A DNA stretch of 64,000 nt from Glutamicibacter sp002979865 (GCF_050030965.1 NZ_CP188297.1:1798001-1862000), one strand, 5' to 3'; shown: positions 33,520 through 41,872, counted from the first letter of the stretch. Notes: generated from the letters alone by a model not told the origin. Numbers and translations: made by a program.

Positions 33520-34968
33520 TTAGAAAGTGGCGCTCAGCTTGGCGGTGACGGCGGTCAGCGAGCTGTCGTCGCCCACGTTGCCGGCGAAGACGATGTAGGG
33601 GATGCCGGCGGCAGGTCCGTCCACCGATTCCCAGAGCGAGACAATGCCCGGGAGCATCGGCCCGCGCACGATGGCATGGCGGATTTCCAGGCCATGGGCG
33701 GCGACATCCGAGGAGGTGATCCCGCCCTTGGCGATCACGAAGCGCGGGGGAGTGGCGTGCAGGATCAGGTTGACGACCGAAACCACCGCAGCGCTCACGG
33801 TGCGGGCGATCTCCAGCGACTGCGCCGCGTCATCGGTTTTCACCAGCTTGCGCGAGGTGTGCACGATGACATCCTGGGTGGCCAGGGCGGCGCTGATCTG
33901 CGCGGCCTTGCCCTTCAGGTAGGCCTCGGAGCCGTCGGCGAGGATTTCCGGGACGTCCAGCTCGATCACCGTGGCATTCGAGTGCCGGCTGGTCAGGTCG
34001 GCCAGCTGGCGGGTGGTCACGCCCACGTGGGAGCCCACCACGATCAGCCCGCCGGCGGTGCGCCGCTCGGCGCCGTTGCCCGCGTAGATCTCCTCGGCGG
34101 ACAATGGCTGCCGTTGCTGCTGGCCGATGCGGGCACGCACGAAGGGCGGGCCCACGCGGCACAGCACGCGGGTTCCGGCCGCTTCGGCCTGCTGCAGGCC
34201 CTCGGACAAGGCCAGCAGGTCATTTTCCGTGACGATATCCGCGGTGGCGACCTGTGCGTTGGAAGCTTCGGCCAGGCGGGTGGCGATGGAGGAAGCGCCG
34301 GAACGGATGGTGTCCAAGTCCAGGACCATCACGTCCTTGGCCGCGATGCGCCCGGCGGTCTTCTCGGCGACGTAGTCCGGCAGATAGCTGGTGCTGAATC
34401 CGAAGGTGGCGTCTTTGGCAAACTCAGTCTCGCTGACCTTGGCGACCTGGCCATCGATGGTGCGCATGTAGTGCTCGCCGGCCACGGTGATCCGCCCGGC
34501 TTCGCCGAAAGCAGGAACCATCAGCACGGCATCCACCGAGGAATCCGGATCCACGGCGGCCACGGTGGCGGCCAAGGTGTCGGTTTCCAGCGGGAAATGC
34601 CCGCGCAGGGTGGAGTCGCTACGGCTGACAAAGGACACCGACAGGCCGGTTTCCGCCGCTGCCTGCAAGGCGGCCCGGGCTACCTGCTCATTGCGCAGTG
34701 CGGCGTCGTCGGCGTCCAGGGAGCGGGTGTTGGTGAGCACGTAGACGGCCAGCGGGCGTTCGCCATCCAGCTGCAGGGCGAAGGCCCAGCGGAAGTCCTC
34801 GACTTCCCAGCTGGTGAGCACCGGAAGGTTGCTGACCGATTGGGTTCCGGTCGGGTCGTCATCCAGGACCACCAGCACGCTGCCGGTGGAGCGCGCGGCC
34901 TCGGCGATTTTCGCGGGCGCGATCTCGCGCTCCGGGAGGTATCCGGCGAGCAACTCGGACTCAAGCAT
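33520..34968 (-). CDS. Four-carbon acid sugar kinase family protein (DUF1537, OtnK-like)
   Basis: 482 residues. The N-terminal domain has VVLDDDPTGTQSVSNLPVLTSW near 31-52, the DDPTG motif of the family, and FVSRSDSTLRGHFPLE near 126-140 (substrate). The C-terminal nucleotide-binding domain has VIAKGGITSSDVAAHGL near 410 and GPMLPGIVSLW. It phosphorylates a 3-oxo-tetronate or threonate-type acid with ATP. First gene of the leftward operon, divergent from the FadR-type regulator, with a perfect operator palindrome between. Confidence 0.85.
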   Translation of the reverse strand: MLESELLAGYLPEREIAPAKIAEAARSTGSVLVVLDDDPTGTQSVSNLPVLTSWEVEDFRWAFALQLDGERPLAVYVLTNTRSLDADDAALRNEQVARAALQAAAETGLSVSFVSRSDSTLRGHFPLETDTLAATVAAVDPDSSVDAVLMVPAFGEAGRITVAGEHYMRTIDGQVAKVSETEFAKDATFGFSTSYLPDYVAEKTAGRIAAKDVMVLDLDTIRSGASSIATRLAEASNAQVATADIVTENDLLALSEGLQQAEAAGTRVLCRVGPPFVRARIGQQQRQPLSAEEIYAGNGAERRTAGGLIVVGSHVGVTTRQLADLTSRHSNATVIELDVPEILADGSEAYLKGKAAQISAALATQDVIVHTSRKLVKTDDAAQSLEIARTVSAAVVSVVNLILHATPPRFVIAKGGITSSDVAAHGLEIRHAIVRGPMLPGIVSLWESVDGPAAGIPYIVFAGNVGDDSSLTAVTAKLSATF

Positions 34969-35016
34969 GGTACAAGGACTCCTTTGTCATTGGGCAACGC
35001 CTCGGCATCACAGGTA

Positions 35017-35031
35017 AGATGTCAGACATCT
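35017..35031. promoter_or_regulatory. Candidate FadR/GntR operator for the sugar-acid operon
   Basis: AGATGTC-A-GACATCT, arms perfectly inverted; the central TGTCAGACA fits the FadR-subfamily consensus (T-x-G-T-x-x-x-A-C-x-A). It lies between the kinase gene and the divergent regulator gene. Confidence 0.65.
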
Positions 35032-35137
35032 GTCATGACGATTAGTGTTACATGGATCGCGGTCAGCCGCAACTGCCTGCGGGACATAGACTGGACAGGT
35101 CTTTGGCGGGATGAATTGTCCCGGGGATGGAGGAAGC

Positions 35138-35839
35138 ATGGCCCGGAAGTCATTGGTCGTAGAGGTCGCCGACAGCGTCTTGGACCGCATAGTCAGCGGT
35201 GAACTGTCGGTTGACGAGTTGATTCCTGGCGAGCTGGAACTCTGCGAGACCCTGGAAGTCAGCCGGATGACGGTGCGCGAAGCGATCAAGACACTCACGG
35301 CGCAGAACATCATCCGCGTCGAACGGGGCCGCGGGACCTATGTGAATCCGGTCAACATGTGGAACTCGCTGGAGGCGGTAGTACGCGCCACAACCGCCGG
35401 CGTGGGGGCGGCCGCGGCTGCCGTGCAGCTGATCGAGTTGCGCCGCATGCTGGAAACCGGCGCCTGCGAGCTGGCCGCTTCGCGGATCACCGAGGAGCAG
35501 CTGGCAGCAATGGGCGAACTGCTCGAAGCCATGCGCGCAGCACACGCGGCCGCCGATCTGGACGGCTTTGTCGAAGCGGACCTGGAATTCCACGACGTGA
35601 TCCTGCGGGCCTCGGGAAATGTTTTCGTTTCGGCGCTCTACGAGCCGCTGGGCCGAGTGCTCTCCTCACGGCGGCGTGAGACCAGCGCCTTCGCGCAGAT
35701 CCAGCAGCACGCCATCGCCGAGCACGAGCAGATCCTCGTTGCGCTACAGCGGCGCGACAGTTCCCAAGCACGCCAAGCCATGGACAACCACATGCAGCAA
35801 ACGCTGGATGATTTGAACACCTTCGTGCTCAATAGATAG
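35138..35839 (+). CDS. GntR family regulator (FadR subfamily)
   Basis: 233 residues from ATG 35138, after GGAGGAAGC. Winged helix 5-70: ELELCETLEVSRMTVREAIKTLTAQNIIRVERGRGTYV. FCD domain 95-225 with the metal histidines in D-L-E-F-H-D, A-E-H-E and D-N-H-M. Divergent from the kinase-dehydrogenase-permease-aldolase operon, it most likely represses that operon until its sugar acid or a pathway intermediate binds. Confidence 0.85.
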   Translation: MARKSLVVEVADSVLDRIVSGELSVDELIPGELELCETLEVSRMTVREAIKTLTAQNIIRVERGRGTYVNPVNMWNSLEAVVRATTAGVGAAAAAVQLIELRRMLETGACELAASRITEEQLAAMGELLEAMRAAHAAADLDGFVEADLEFHDVILRASGNVFVSALYEPLGRVLSSRRRETSAFAQIQQHAIAEHEQILVALQRRDSSQARQAMDNHMQQTLDDLNTFVLNR

Positions 35840-35964
35840 CCACCCAGCCAATTGCCGTTTGGCACCCTGGCGGGAACGCGGTATCCAGGGATGCGGAGTG
35901 CATCCCTGCGTGCTGGGCCATGAGCAGCTGACCGGGATGCGAGGCAATGACGCAGAAGCCGAGC

Positions 35965-36882
35965 TCAGGCGTTGAAACTCTCGGCGAGCAGGCGATAGGC
36001 ATCCAACCGGTCTGCCGGGTCGCAGACCAAGGTATTGAGCATCAGCTCGTCGGCACCGTGCTCCTCGGCCAAGGCCAGTAACCGGTCGTGGACCTGGTCC
36101 GGGGTGCCTACGATCAGCGCCTTGCTGCGCTCCTCGGCACGGGCCAGTTCCTGCGTATTCCACGGGTGGCTCGCCGCCGTTGCCGTCGAGGGGATCGGTC
36201 CATCGTGGCCGAGGTCCTTGCGCACGCGCCAGAGCAAGAGCGCATTGGCCAGGGCCTGCGCCTTCTCTTCGGTTGAGGCGGTGGCAAAGCGAACGGCCAG
36301 CACGGTGTGGGCGGCGTGCCCTGCGTTGGCCGCGGCCTCGCGGTAGGCCCGGGTGGCAGGCTCGCCGCCAGCAGGGCGCAGGAAGTGCCCATGGACGTAG
36401 CCCGCCCCGAGCATTCCAGGCAAGGGCGCGGTGGAACCGCCGGCGCCCAGTACCCAGACGCGGCCTGCCGGTTCGGTATCCGAGGGCTCGTGGACGGCGT
36501 CCAGATCATGCACCAGGGTGGCAATCTTCTGCGCGTAATGCGGGTCCGAGAGTGCAGCGCGGCCCACACCGATGTCCACCCGGTCCGGGTGCACGGCGGC
36601 CAGCAGTCCCATGGCTTCGGAGACCTTCTGCGCCTGGTAGTACGGCAGCAAGATGGCACCGGTGCCGACCCGAATGGTCTCCGTGCGTTCCAAAGCCAGC
36701 GCGGTCATCATTTCCGGGGCGGCACTGGCGAAGGATTTCGAGTGGTGGTGCTCGGCAAACCAGATGCGGTGGTAGCCCAGCGCTTCCGCATCCTGAGCCA
36801 ATTGCAGGCCGCTGGACAAGGCCTGGCCTGCGGTGGGGGCATGCTCGGTGAGCGGGACCTGGTCAAGTATGGAAAGCCTCAT
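35965..36882 (-). CDS. LLM class flavin-dependent oxidoreductase (luciferase-like)
   Basis: 305 residues from ATG 36882; the open frame upstream is not coding-like. LRLSILDQVPLTEH start, GYHRIWFAEHHHSKSFASAAPEMM near 38-61 and RVGTGAILLPYYQAQKVSE near 70-88, typical of the group resembling bacterial luciferase alpha subunit (MsnO8/YvbT-like). C-terminal VGTPDQVHDRLLALAEEHGADELML is standard. It uses reduced FMN to oxidise an unknown substrate. No partner gene nearby. Confidence 0.8.
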   Translation of the reverse strand: MRLSILDQVPLTEHAPTAGQALSSGLQLAQDAEALGYHRIWFAEHHHSKSFASAAPEMMTALALERTETIRVGTGAILLPYYQAQKVSEAMGLLAAVHPDRVDIGVGRAALSDPHYAQKIATLVHDLDAVHEPSDTEPAGRVWVLGAGGSTAPLPGMLGAGYVHGHFLRPAGGEPATRAYREAAANAGHAAHTVLAVRFATASTEEKAQALANALLLWRVRKDLGHDGPIPSTATAASHPWNTQELARAEERSKALIVGTPDQVHDRLLALAEEHGADELMLNTLVCDPADRLDAYRLLAESFNA

Positions 36883-37165
36883 GCAGGCAGCCCTGCTTTG
36901 CGATTCTCCGGGGCAAGCTGCAGCTGCATGATCATGTCCTTTCAACGGCGAGGGTCCAGTCAGTGAGCTTACCGCGTTGCGCAGGGCTGCGGGGCATCCA
37001 AGACGCGGCAGGCAGGGGGGGAGCGCTGGCGATCCTTGCCTCCACCCTGAGGGGGAGGCGGGGCAACGGATATCATTCCCGGTCGGGAGGACATCGCCGG
37101 CGCGCGGAACTAGTGTTGACACGTAGTGAAAGCAGCAGCTGCGTCCAACTGAGAAAAGGAATCCC

Positions 37166-37666
37166 ATGCACGGCACTTCGCGTTCAGCATCCAACCGCAC
37201 TTCGACCTGGCTGGCGGCCAGTTCCGCAGCGCTTGTCCTCGGCATGGGCCTGACTGGATGCGGCGCCATTGAAAGCTTCGACAAATCGACTGCGGATGCC
37301 TGGGCGGTGACCTACGAGATCACCGTGAGCGGGGAAGCCGCCGATGCGCTGAGTGATGTGTCCTACCTGGACTCGCCCAGCCGCGGCGAAGACTCGGCCG
37401 AAGTGACCGAGCAAGCGGTGGCCACGACCAGCGGTGCTGGCAAGAACAGCGAATCAATCTGGACTGCGCAGAGCGTCATCACGGCCGAAAAGGATGCAGC
37501 CATCGCGGCTACGCCTGCCGCAGGCAGCACCGCCACCTGCCGGATCCTGCTCGACGGGGTAAAGGAGATCGCGGCGCAAACCGGCAAGCCCGGCGAACGC
37601 GTGGAATGCGCCGTAACGACCCCTGCCTTCGGGGAAAAATTGAACCCGGCATCAGCCAAACCATGA
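37166..37666 (+). CDS. Lipoprotein with MmpS-like domain
   Basis: 166 residues; ATG 37166 follows GAAAAGGAATCCC. Signal peptide with lipobox LTGC (Cys31). The mature part has VTYEITVSGEAADALSDVSYLD, then SIWTAQSVITAEKD, and a strand pair with two cysteines (ATCRILLDG, RVECAVTT). This order resembles the MmpS-type domain of mycobacterial transport accessory lipoproteins. No MmpL gene adjoins it. Function unknown; anchored outside the membrane. Confidence 0.65.
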   Translation: MHGTSRSASNRTSTWLAASSAALVLGMGLTGCGAIESFDKSTADAWAVTYEITVSGEAADALSDVSYLDSPSRGEDSAEVTEQAVATTSGAGKNSESIWTAQSVITAEKDAAIAATPAAGSTATCRILLDGVKEIAAQTGKPGERVECAVTTPAFGEKLNPASAKP

Positions 37667-37973
37667 TCGGAGCGGGTATCGGAAGCATTTGATGAGTAGT
37701 TGGCGTGCTCCGAAACCAAGCGAGCATCCCCAGAGGTCGGGGGAGTGCCAGCGCCTATCTGGCACTAGCCACGAAGATAAAATGCCGAAGCCCTGCAGCT
37801 ATCAAACAGCTGTAACCCTGCGGCAGTCCGCGAATGCAATTGCCCTTCATCAAGTTAATTTTCGACGATTTATAGAAAGCAAATTCTCTAGTAGTTGACT
37901 CATTCGCCATAGGATGCGATCAGCGCGACGGTGCGCTTCGGGAGTCGGACTTTGAATGGAGATGGGGTATAGG
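37667..37973. other. Intergenic region, about 300 bases
   Basis: AT-richer than its surroundings (around 37790-37920). No gene, hairpin or promoter that I can support. Confidence 0.45.
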
Positions 37974-38477
37974 ATGGCACCTTCAGAGAAGCCAGTACAA
38001 ACCACCACCGACGGGCGCTACCTGATAATCAAGGGGCGGCGGTGGAGAGCCAGTGATCCCTCGATCCCTGCGAAATTACGACAAGAGCTGGTCAACGAGC
38101 TGATGTCAGCCCGCCGGGCAGTCAAGCAAGGCGAAATCGGCGCTAGCAAGCGTGTGAATAATGCCAAGCTCGCACTGGGCGAACGTGGACAGCCGTGGTG
38201 GGAGGAGCCGGAATCGGATTCAATGGGAGAGCGAATTCGCGCGACCATTCGCAGCTTGCTGAGCCATAGGGCAAACACGTCAATCTGCCCGAGTGATGTT
38301 GCACGCATAGTGGGCGGGCCGGACGAAGGGTGGCGTAAGTACATGGGACAAGTGCGCCAGATTGCCGCGGCATTGGCCGTGCAAGGTGAAGTCGTTGCAA
38401 CTCAAAATGGCGAGCCCGTGGAAGCTGACGGTGTCAAAGGGCCAATTCGGATTAGACGCCGACACCCAGGCGAATAA
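37974..38477 (+). CDS. DUF3253 domain protein
   Basis: 167 residues from ATG 37974, six bases after GGGG; ATG 37956 adds six residues. Residues 12-55: DGRYLIIKGRRWRASDPSIP and LVNELMSARRAVK. Residues 80-165 form a winged-helix-like domain with ICPSDVARIVGG, GWRKYMGQVRQIAAALAVQG and GPIRIRRR, the DUF3253 pattern. Such proteins are small, soluble and uncharacterised, possibly nucleic-acid binding. It stands alone at the edge of an AT-richer stretch. Confidence 0.75.
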   Translation: MAPSEKPVQTTTDGRYLIIKGRRWRASDPSIPAKLRQELVNELMSARRAVKQGEIGASKRVNNAKLALGERGQPWWEEPESDSMGERIRATIRSLLSHRANTSICPSDVARIVGGPDEGWRKYMGQVRQIAAALAVQGEVVATQNGEPVEADGVKGPIRIRRRHPGE

Positions 38478-39122
38478 AATTGCCCGATCTCTAGGGGAAG
38501 AACCGAGAATATGCTGGCACCGAGGTCTTCATGCCCGGTGAAGAGGGAGTGCTTCGGGCAAGGAGTCGACCCTCTAGACGCCGTGCTCGGTGACCATGAG
38601 CCGGCTGTGGTCGCTAAGCTATCGACCGTAATGCTGGAGCGCTTTAAAGAGGCAGTAGCTGTCGTCTTCGCGGTCAATATCGAGCATAACTCGGTAGGGG
38701 ATGAACTTTTTCGCTGAGCTCCTGGAATCCGTCCTTAAATGTTTAACTGCCGAAGTTCCAACGAAAGGAGGCAGTCGACTGAAGTGGACGCTGCGTCCCA
38801 GGTAACTTTACGTGCTGATGGTGAGCATTTCTTAATGATTTTCACGAAAAGGCGTCATTGAAAGGGAACTGGCAGGCAGAAGATCCCGGTTCGAAGGCTA
38901 CGAAAGGGGAGCATCATCGCTTCATGGGTAATGCCATCACGCTTTGTGCACTTTGTTGTGGCTTAGTGGCTGTTCTGGATCCTGGTATCCGCAACCCTGG
39001 ATAGAGGACCGAGGCCAACAACTAGCCCCCAGAAGAAGCCCGGTTCTGGCCCATTAGCGGTCCAACCCAACATGGGTATTGACCGGCCATGAGAATGAGC
39101 CAGGACCGCTGGGCTGAAGGGC
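38478..39122. other. Intergenic region, 645 bases
   Basis: Short open frames occur on both strands at 38402-38717 but none looks like a protein family or has a convincing ribosome site. AGCGGTCC (39056-39063) and GGACCGCT (39103-39110) could pair as a weak terminator for the leftward gene pair. No RNA gene recognised. Confidence 0.45.
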
Positions 39123-39605
39123 TTACTGGCTGGCGCCCGCCGCGACGGGCGCTTCTGCGTGGCAGCGTTCCGGGAGAGGATATCGAGCCGGTGAGGTGGT
39201 TCGCGACTGCATAGCGGGGCAGGCTGGGATCTTGTGGGCGACGGCAGTGTTCTTCCAGAATTTCACACGGAACTCAGCAATGAGCTCGGTCGCCAGGCGT
39301 TCGAAGAACTCTTCCATGGTGAGTCGATCAGCGCAGGCCCTGGTGACTTTCAGTGCTGCTTGGGGGACGGTGACATGCATCATGTGCAGTTCTTCGGTTT
39401 GCGGATCGAGCATGGCCACCAGCACTGCACGGCCATGGATTGATGCCATGCCCATGGCATCGTTGAGCGATTCGGCAGGCTGCGTCATGACGATCGGCAT
39501 TCCCTGCGCCCAGCCGTAGTCGGACAGGTGGGACTTGCCTTCACGGGTGGCGAGAAAATCAGCGACTCTGACTGCGGTTCGGGTTCGTGCGATTCGACCT
39601 GGCAT
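39123..39605 (-). CDS. Unknown protein A2 (second gene of duplicated cassette, copy 2)
   Basis: 160 residues from ATG 39605, which follows AAGGGAAG. About two thirds identical to A1 (9946-10428) over the first 130 residues and exactly the same length; the C-terminal 30 residues differ. Conserved core: GRIART, RVADFLATREGKSHLS, GMPIVMT, DAMGM, SIHGRA, LVAMLDP. A2 has MHVTVPQAALK where A1 has LHITTPQPALK. No membrane segment or catalytic motif. It follows B2 by 135 bases. Family not recognised. Confidence 0.72.
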   Translation of the reverse strand: MPGRIARTRTAVRVADFLATREGKSHLSDYGWAQGMPIVMTQPAESLNDAMGMASIHGRAVLVAMLDPQTEELHMMHVTVPQAALKVTRACADRLTMEEFFERLATELIAEFRVKFWKNTAVAHKIPACPAMQSRTTSPARYPLPERCHAEAPVAAGASQ

Positions 39606-39740
39606 TTTAGATACTTCCCTTTCGTGCACTGCTCATGAAAAATATCGATGTGGACGTAATTCTCCGCAGTGAGATGCGCTTCGGAAAGGTCCCGTCGTTT
39701 TGGTGGTGCCGCTCTTGGCGTGCGGCGGGTGCTGCAGATC

Positions 39741-40220
39741 CTAGGCCATGCTCAAATCTGCATGGGATCCATCTGATTCACTTCCCAAACTGGTAGGTTC
39801 GAACACTAAACCAGTGGTGGGGGCCAGCGAAGGTGCGGTGGAAGGCTGATCGAGCCAATGTGCTGGGAGTCCAGCTTCGGGCGCGTGCTCTGGTGCTGCG
39901 AGCAGGCTCTCCTTGCCGGCGACGGCGAACTGCAGATTCTTCACCTCGAATCGGACACCGAGTGCTGTCTCCATCTGCGGCATGAGGGTGTCGTTGACAT
40001 ATTGCATCAGCGAGGATACGTCCCGTTCACTCTTCGCGGTGCAGGCCAAATTCACGACCAGCTGCTCCGGGGACCCGGTAATGGTGCATATTGCTGAATG
40101 CACCGCGTCCCGGCTCCGACACTCTTCAGAGGCGAAGGCGGCAATTTTGTGGATTCGCCTGGTCCACGAATTGGTGTCATGCATCGTTGTTTCTACGGGA
40201 ACTGCTAAGGATTCTTTCAT
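39741..40220 (-). CDS. Unknown protein B2 (first gene of duplicated cassette, copy 2; Asp23-like pattern)
   Basis: 159 residues; ATG 40220 lies six bases after GGAG. The first 115 residues parallel B1 (SLAVPVE, RDAVHSAICTITG, LVVNLACTA, YVNDTLMPQME, LGVRFEVKNLQFAVAGKE). A further 40 residues, Pro/Ser-rich, are absent from B1. The strand-helix-strand order ending in FAVAG recalls the Asp23/AmaP stress-protein fold (inference). The box at 40272-40294 is just upstream and a MarR gene is divergent. Confidence 0.7.
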   Translation of the reverse strand: MKESLAVPVETTMHDTNSWTRRIHKIAAFASEECRSRDAVHSAICTITGSPEQLVVNLACTAKSERDVSSLMQYVNDTLMPQMETALGVRFEVKNLQFAVAGKESLLAAPEHAPEAGLPAHWLDQPSTAPSLAPTTGLVFEPTSLGSESDGSHADLSMA

Positions 40221-40271
40221 CTTTCACTCCGGTACTGATAGCTGTTTCGTAGTAGAATATCTTTAGACAAG

Positions 40272-40294
40272 CTAACTATTAGATAGGTTACATG
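40272..40294. promoter_or_regulatory. Cassette box 2
   Basis: CTAACTATTAGATAGG, then T, then TACATG; 22 of 23 bases identical to 11019-11041. It lies between B2 and the divergent MarR gene, where one site can control both. Confidence 0.65.
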
Positions 40295-40391
40295 ATTTTT
40301 TCTGTGTTGAGCAAGCTGGACCTCGCGAAGAAGGGTATTGGAACCCCAGGGGTTGCGGGCATGGCGTTCGCATCCGGCGGAAGGAGTTTTC

Positions 40392-40940
40392 ATGAGTAGG
40401 TATCAAGCCAGTGGGTATTGGTACGGCGAGGGCCGTTCGGTGCCCGAGGCGGTGGATTTGTTGAATCTGATGCGCAAGTACCGTGAGGCGGAGCGCAAGA
40501 TGCGAGCTGCGACCCGCGGTTCGATGGGAATGAATGAGACCGATATGTCGGCGCTGCGCTTCCTGCTCGCTGCGCACCGTAAGGGGTTGGTTCCCCGCCA
40601 GCGGGATTTTGCTGAGGAACTGGGGATCTCCAATGCTTCGGTGTCGGTATTGATCGACCGGTTATGCCGCGATGGGTATGCCGAGCGTATTGTGCATCCT
40701 GCAGATCGGCGGTCTGTGGGAATTGTGCCCACTGACTACAGTGATACGGACGTTCGAGGAACGCTGCATCGGATGCATGAGCAGATGATGGATGCCGTAG
40801 GCACGCTCTCCGAGGCCGAGAGGGTTGCGGTTGCCAAGTTCCTGAAGGCCATGATCCGCAGCGTCGAGGTCGAGGACGAGCCAAGCCAGCCTTCCAGGGG
40901 GAAATCTCAGATGGCGGAGAGCACCGCGTCTTCCCGGTAG
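40392..40940 (+). CDS. MarR family regulator divergent from cassette copy 2
   Basis: 182 residues from ATG 40392, five bases after AAGGAG. Winged helix: QRDFAEELGISNASVSVLIDRLCRDGYAERIVHPADRRSVGIVPTD, with the D-x-R-[RS] wing. The first 45 residues (RYQASGYWYGEGRSVPEAVDLL) are an extra, aromatic-rich arm. The tail is charged. It is divergent from B2-A2 with a 23-base box between, so it is the likely regulator of both cassettes and of itself. Confidence 0.82.
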   Translation: MSRYQASGYWYGEGRSVPEAVDLLNLMRKYREAERKMRAATRGSMGMNETDMSALRFLLAAHRKGLVPRQRDFAEELGISNASVSVLIDRLCRDGYAERIVHPADRRSVGIVPTDYSDTDVRGTLHRMHEQMMDAVGTLSEAERVAVAKFLKAMIRSVEVEDEPSQPSRGKSQMAESTASSR

Positions 40941-41201
40941 GTGCAGAGCGCATAGCACCGCTTTATCCACGCTGGAAGATCTGACCGATACCTTAGTTAG
41001 CAGACCGACCAAGGGATAGTTGCCCGTTTAGTTTCCTTCAGTGATTTTGATTCTCCACGTCTCTAGTTGAGTGATCGTCTGACGCGCGAGGGGCCTAGTT
41101 CCTGTGTTTCTGAAGACAGGTTTCTGAGGAAAACCTTGTGGTAGCTGTCGCAGGCAACTTGGACGCGTAAGTTAGACGAAACCAGAAAGTATTTAGCCTT
41201 T

Positions 41202-41213
41202 CTAACAAGTTAG
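41202..41213. promoter_or_regulatory. CTAAC palindrome before the 41224 gene
   Basis: CTAAC-AA-GTTAG, arms perfectly inverted, 11 bases before the ATG. It shares CTAAC...TTAG with the two cassette boxes, which hints at the same regulator. Confidence 0.4.
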
Positions 41214-41223
41214 GATGATGCAA

Positions 41224-41523
41224 ATGCCACGAAAGCACGTTGATGTAAGTGTCAGTCATGCTGAGTTCGAGGATCTGAATAACGCTCTGGAGGACCATCG
41301 AGATGGTTTCAAGAAGATGGCCGAAGAAGCGACTAATGGCTTCGGCTTAGAGCCGGCCTACTGGGAAGGACGGGCCCAGGAAGTCGAGGGTCTACGCGAG
41401 ACGATTCACGAGCACAGTACTGATGAACTGGAACAGTTTGAGTCTTCCACCAGAGAAGCGGACACTGGCCCCGAGGTTGATTCGGCTCGGGATCGGGACT
41501 TTGAATCCGATTCTCGCCAGTGA
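41224..41523 (+). CDS. Small acidic protein of unknown function
   Basis: 99 residues from ATG 41224, eight bases after TAGGA; ATG 41215 is also in frame. Sequence is strongly acidic and hydrophilic (ELEQFESSTREADTGPE at the end), with a helical middle (LEDHRDGFKKMAEEA, VEGLRETIHEHSTD). No signal peptide, cysteine or known motif. It lies 283 bases after the MarR gene and before a strong bidirectional terminator. Probably a cytoplasmic small stress-type protein, but that is only a guess from composition. Confidence 0.55.
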   Translation: MPRKHVDVSVSHAEFEDLNNALEDHRDGFKKMAEEATNGFGLEPAYWEGRAQEVEGLRETIHEHSTDELEQFESSTREADTGPEVDSARDRDFESDSRQ

Positions 41524-41562
41524 GCAACCGGCGCAGGCATGCGAGAGGCACTTCATCACACG

Positions 41563-41598
41563 GCAACGGTCCACCACTATTCCGTGGTGGACCGTTGC
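41563..41598. terminator. Bidirectional terminator
   Basis: GCAACGGTCCACCAC (41563-41577) and GTGGTGGACCGTTGC (41584-41598) form a perfect 15-base stem around TATTCC, between two convergent genes. Confidence 0.85.
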
Positions 41599-41611
41599 TC
41601 TGCAGGTGCAG

Positions 41612-41872
41612 TTAGGCACGCTTGCGCGTGAGCAATCCCCTAATGACTAGTACGATCAGCGAACCGCCAATGGCCAGGACCCAGCTGGACAGGGACCAGA
41701 ACTGGTCCACGCCTTCGCCGAAGACTGCTGGGCCGATCCAGCCACCTACGATTGCGCCGACGACGCCCAGCAGCAAAGTAGCGAGCCGTCCGCCGCCCTG
41801 CTCTCCGGGTTTGATGGCCTTGGCAATAGCACCGGCGATCAGTCCCAAAACGATCCAACTTAAAATATCCAT
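41612..41872 (-). CDS. GlsB/YeaQ/YmgE family stress membrane protein
   Basis: 86 residues, three hydrophobic segments. Family motif: GLIAGAIAKAIKPGEQGGG near 10-28, then LLLGVVGAIVGGWIG. These small proteins (transglycosylase-associated name is historical) occur with Asp23/Gls24 stress operons. Its position near the B2 gene, which has an Asp23-like pattern, is suggestive. Own promoter presumably in 41873-42050. Confidence 0.85.
   Translation of the reverse strand: MDILSWIVLGLIAGAIAKAIKPGEQGGGRLATLLLGVVGAIVGGWIGPAVFGEGVDQFWSLSSWVLAIGGSLIVLVIRGLLTRKRA

Noticed and set aside
33490..35202. 570-codon open frame on the plus strand
   Set aside because: Antisense shadow of the DUF1537 kinase gene; Gly/His-rich, no motif.
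38402..38717. Short open frames on both strands (68 and 91 codons)
   Set aside because: No family resemblance, no clear ribosome site and no codon signal; left as intergenic.
38881..38900. GGTTCGAA, like a tRNA T-loop
   Set aside because: No anticodon arm or acceptor stem can be built around it.
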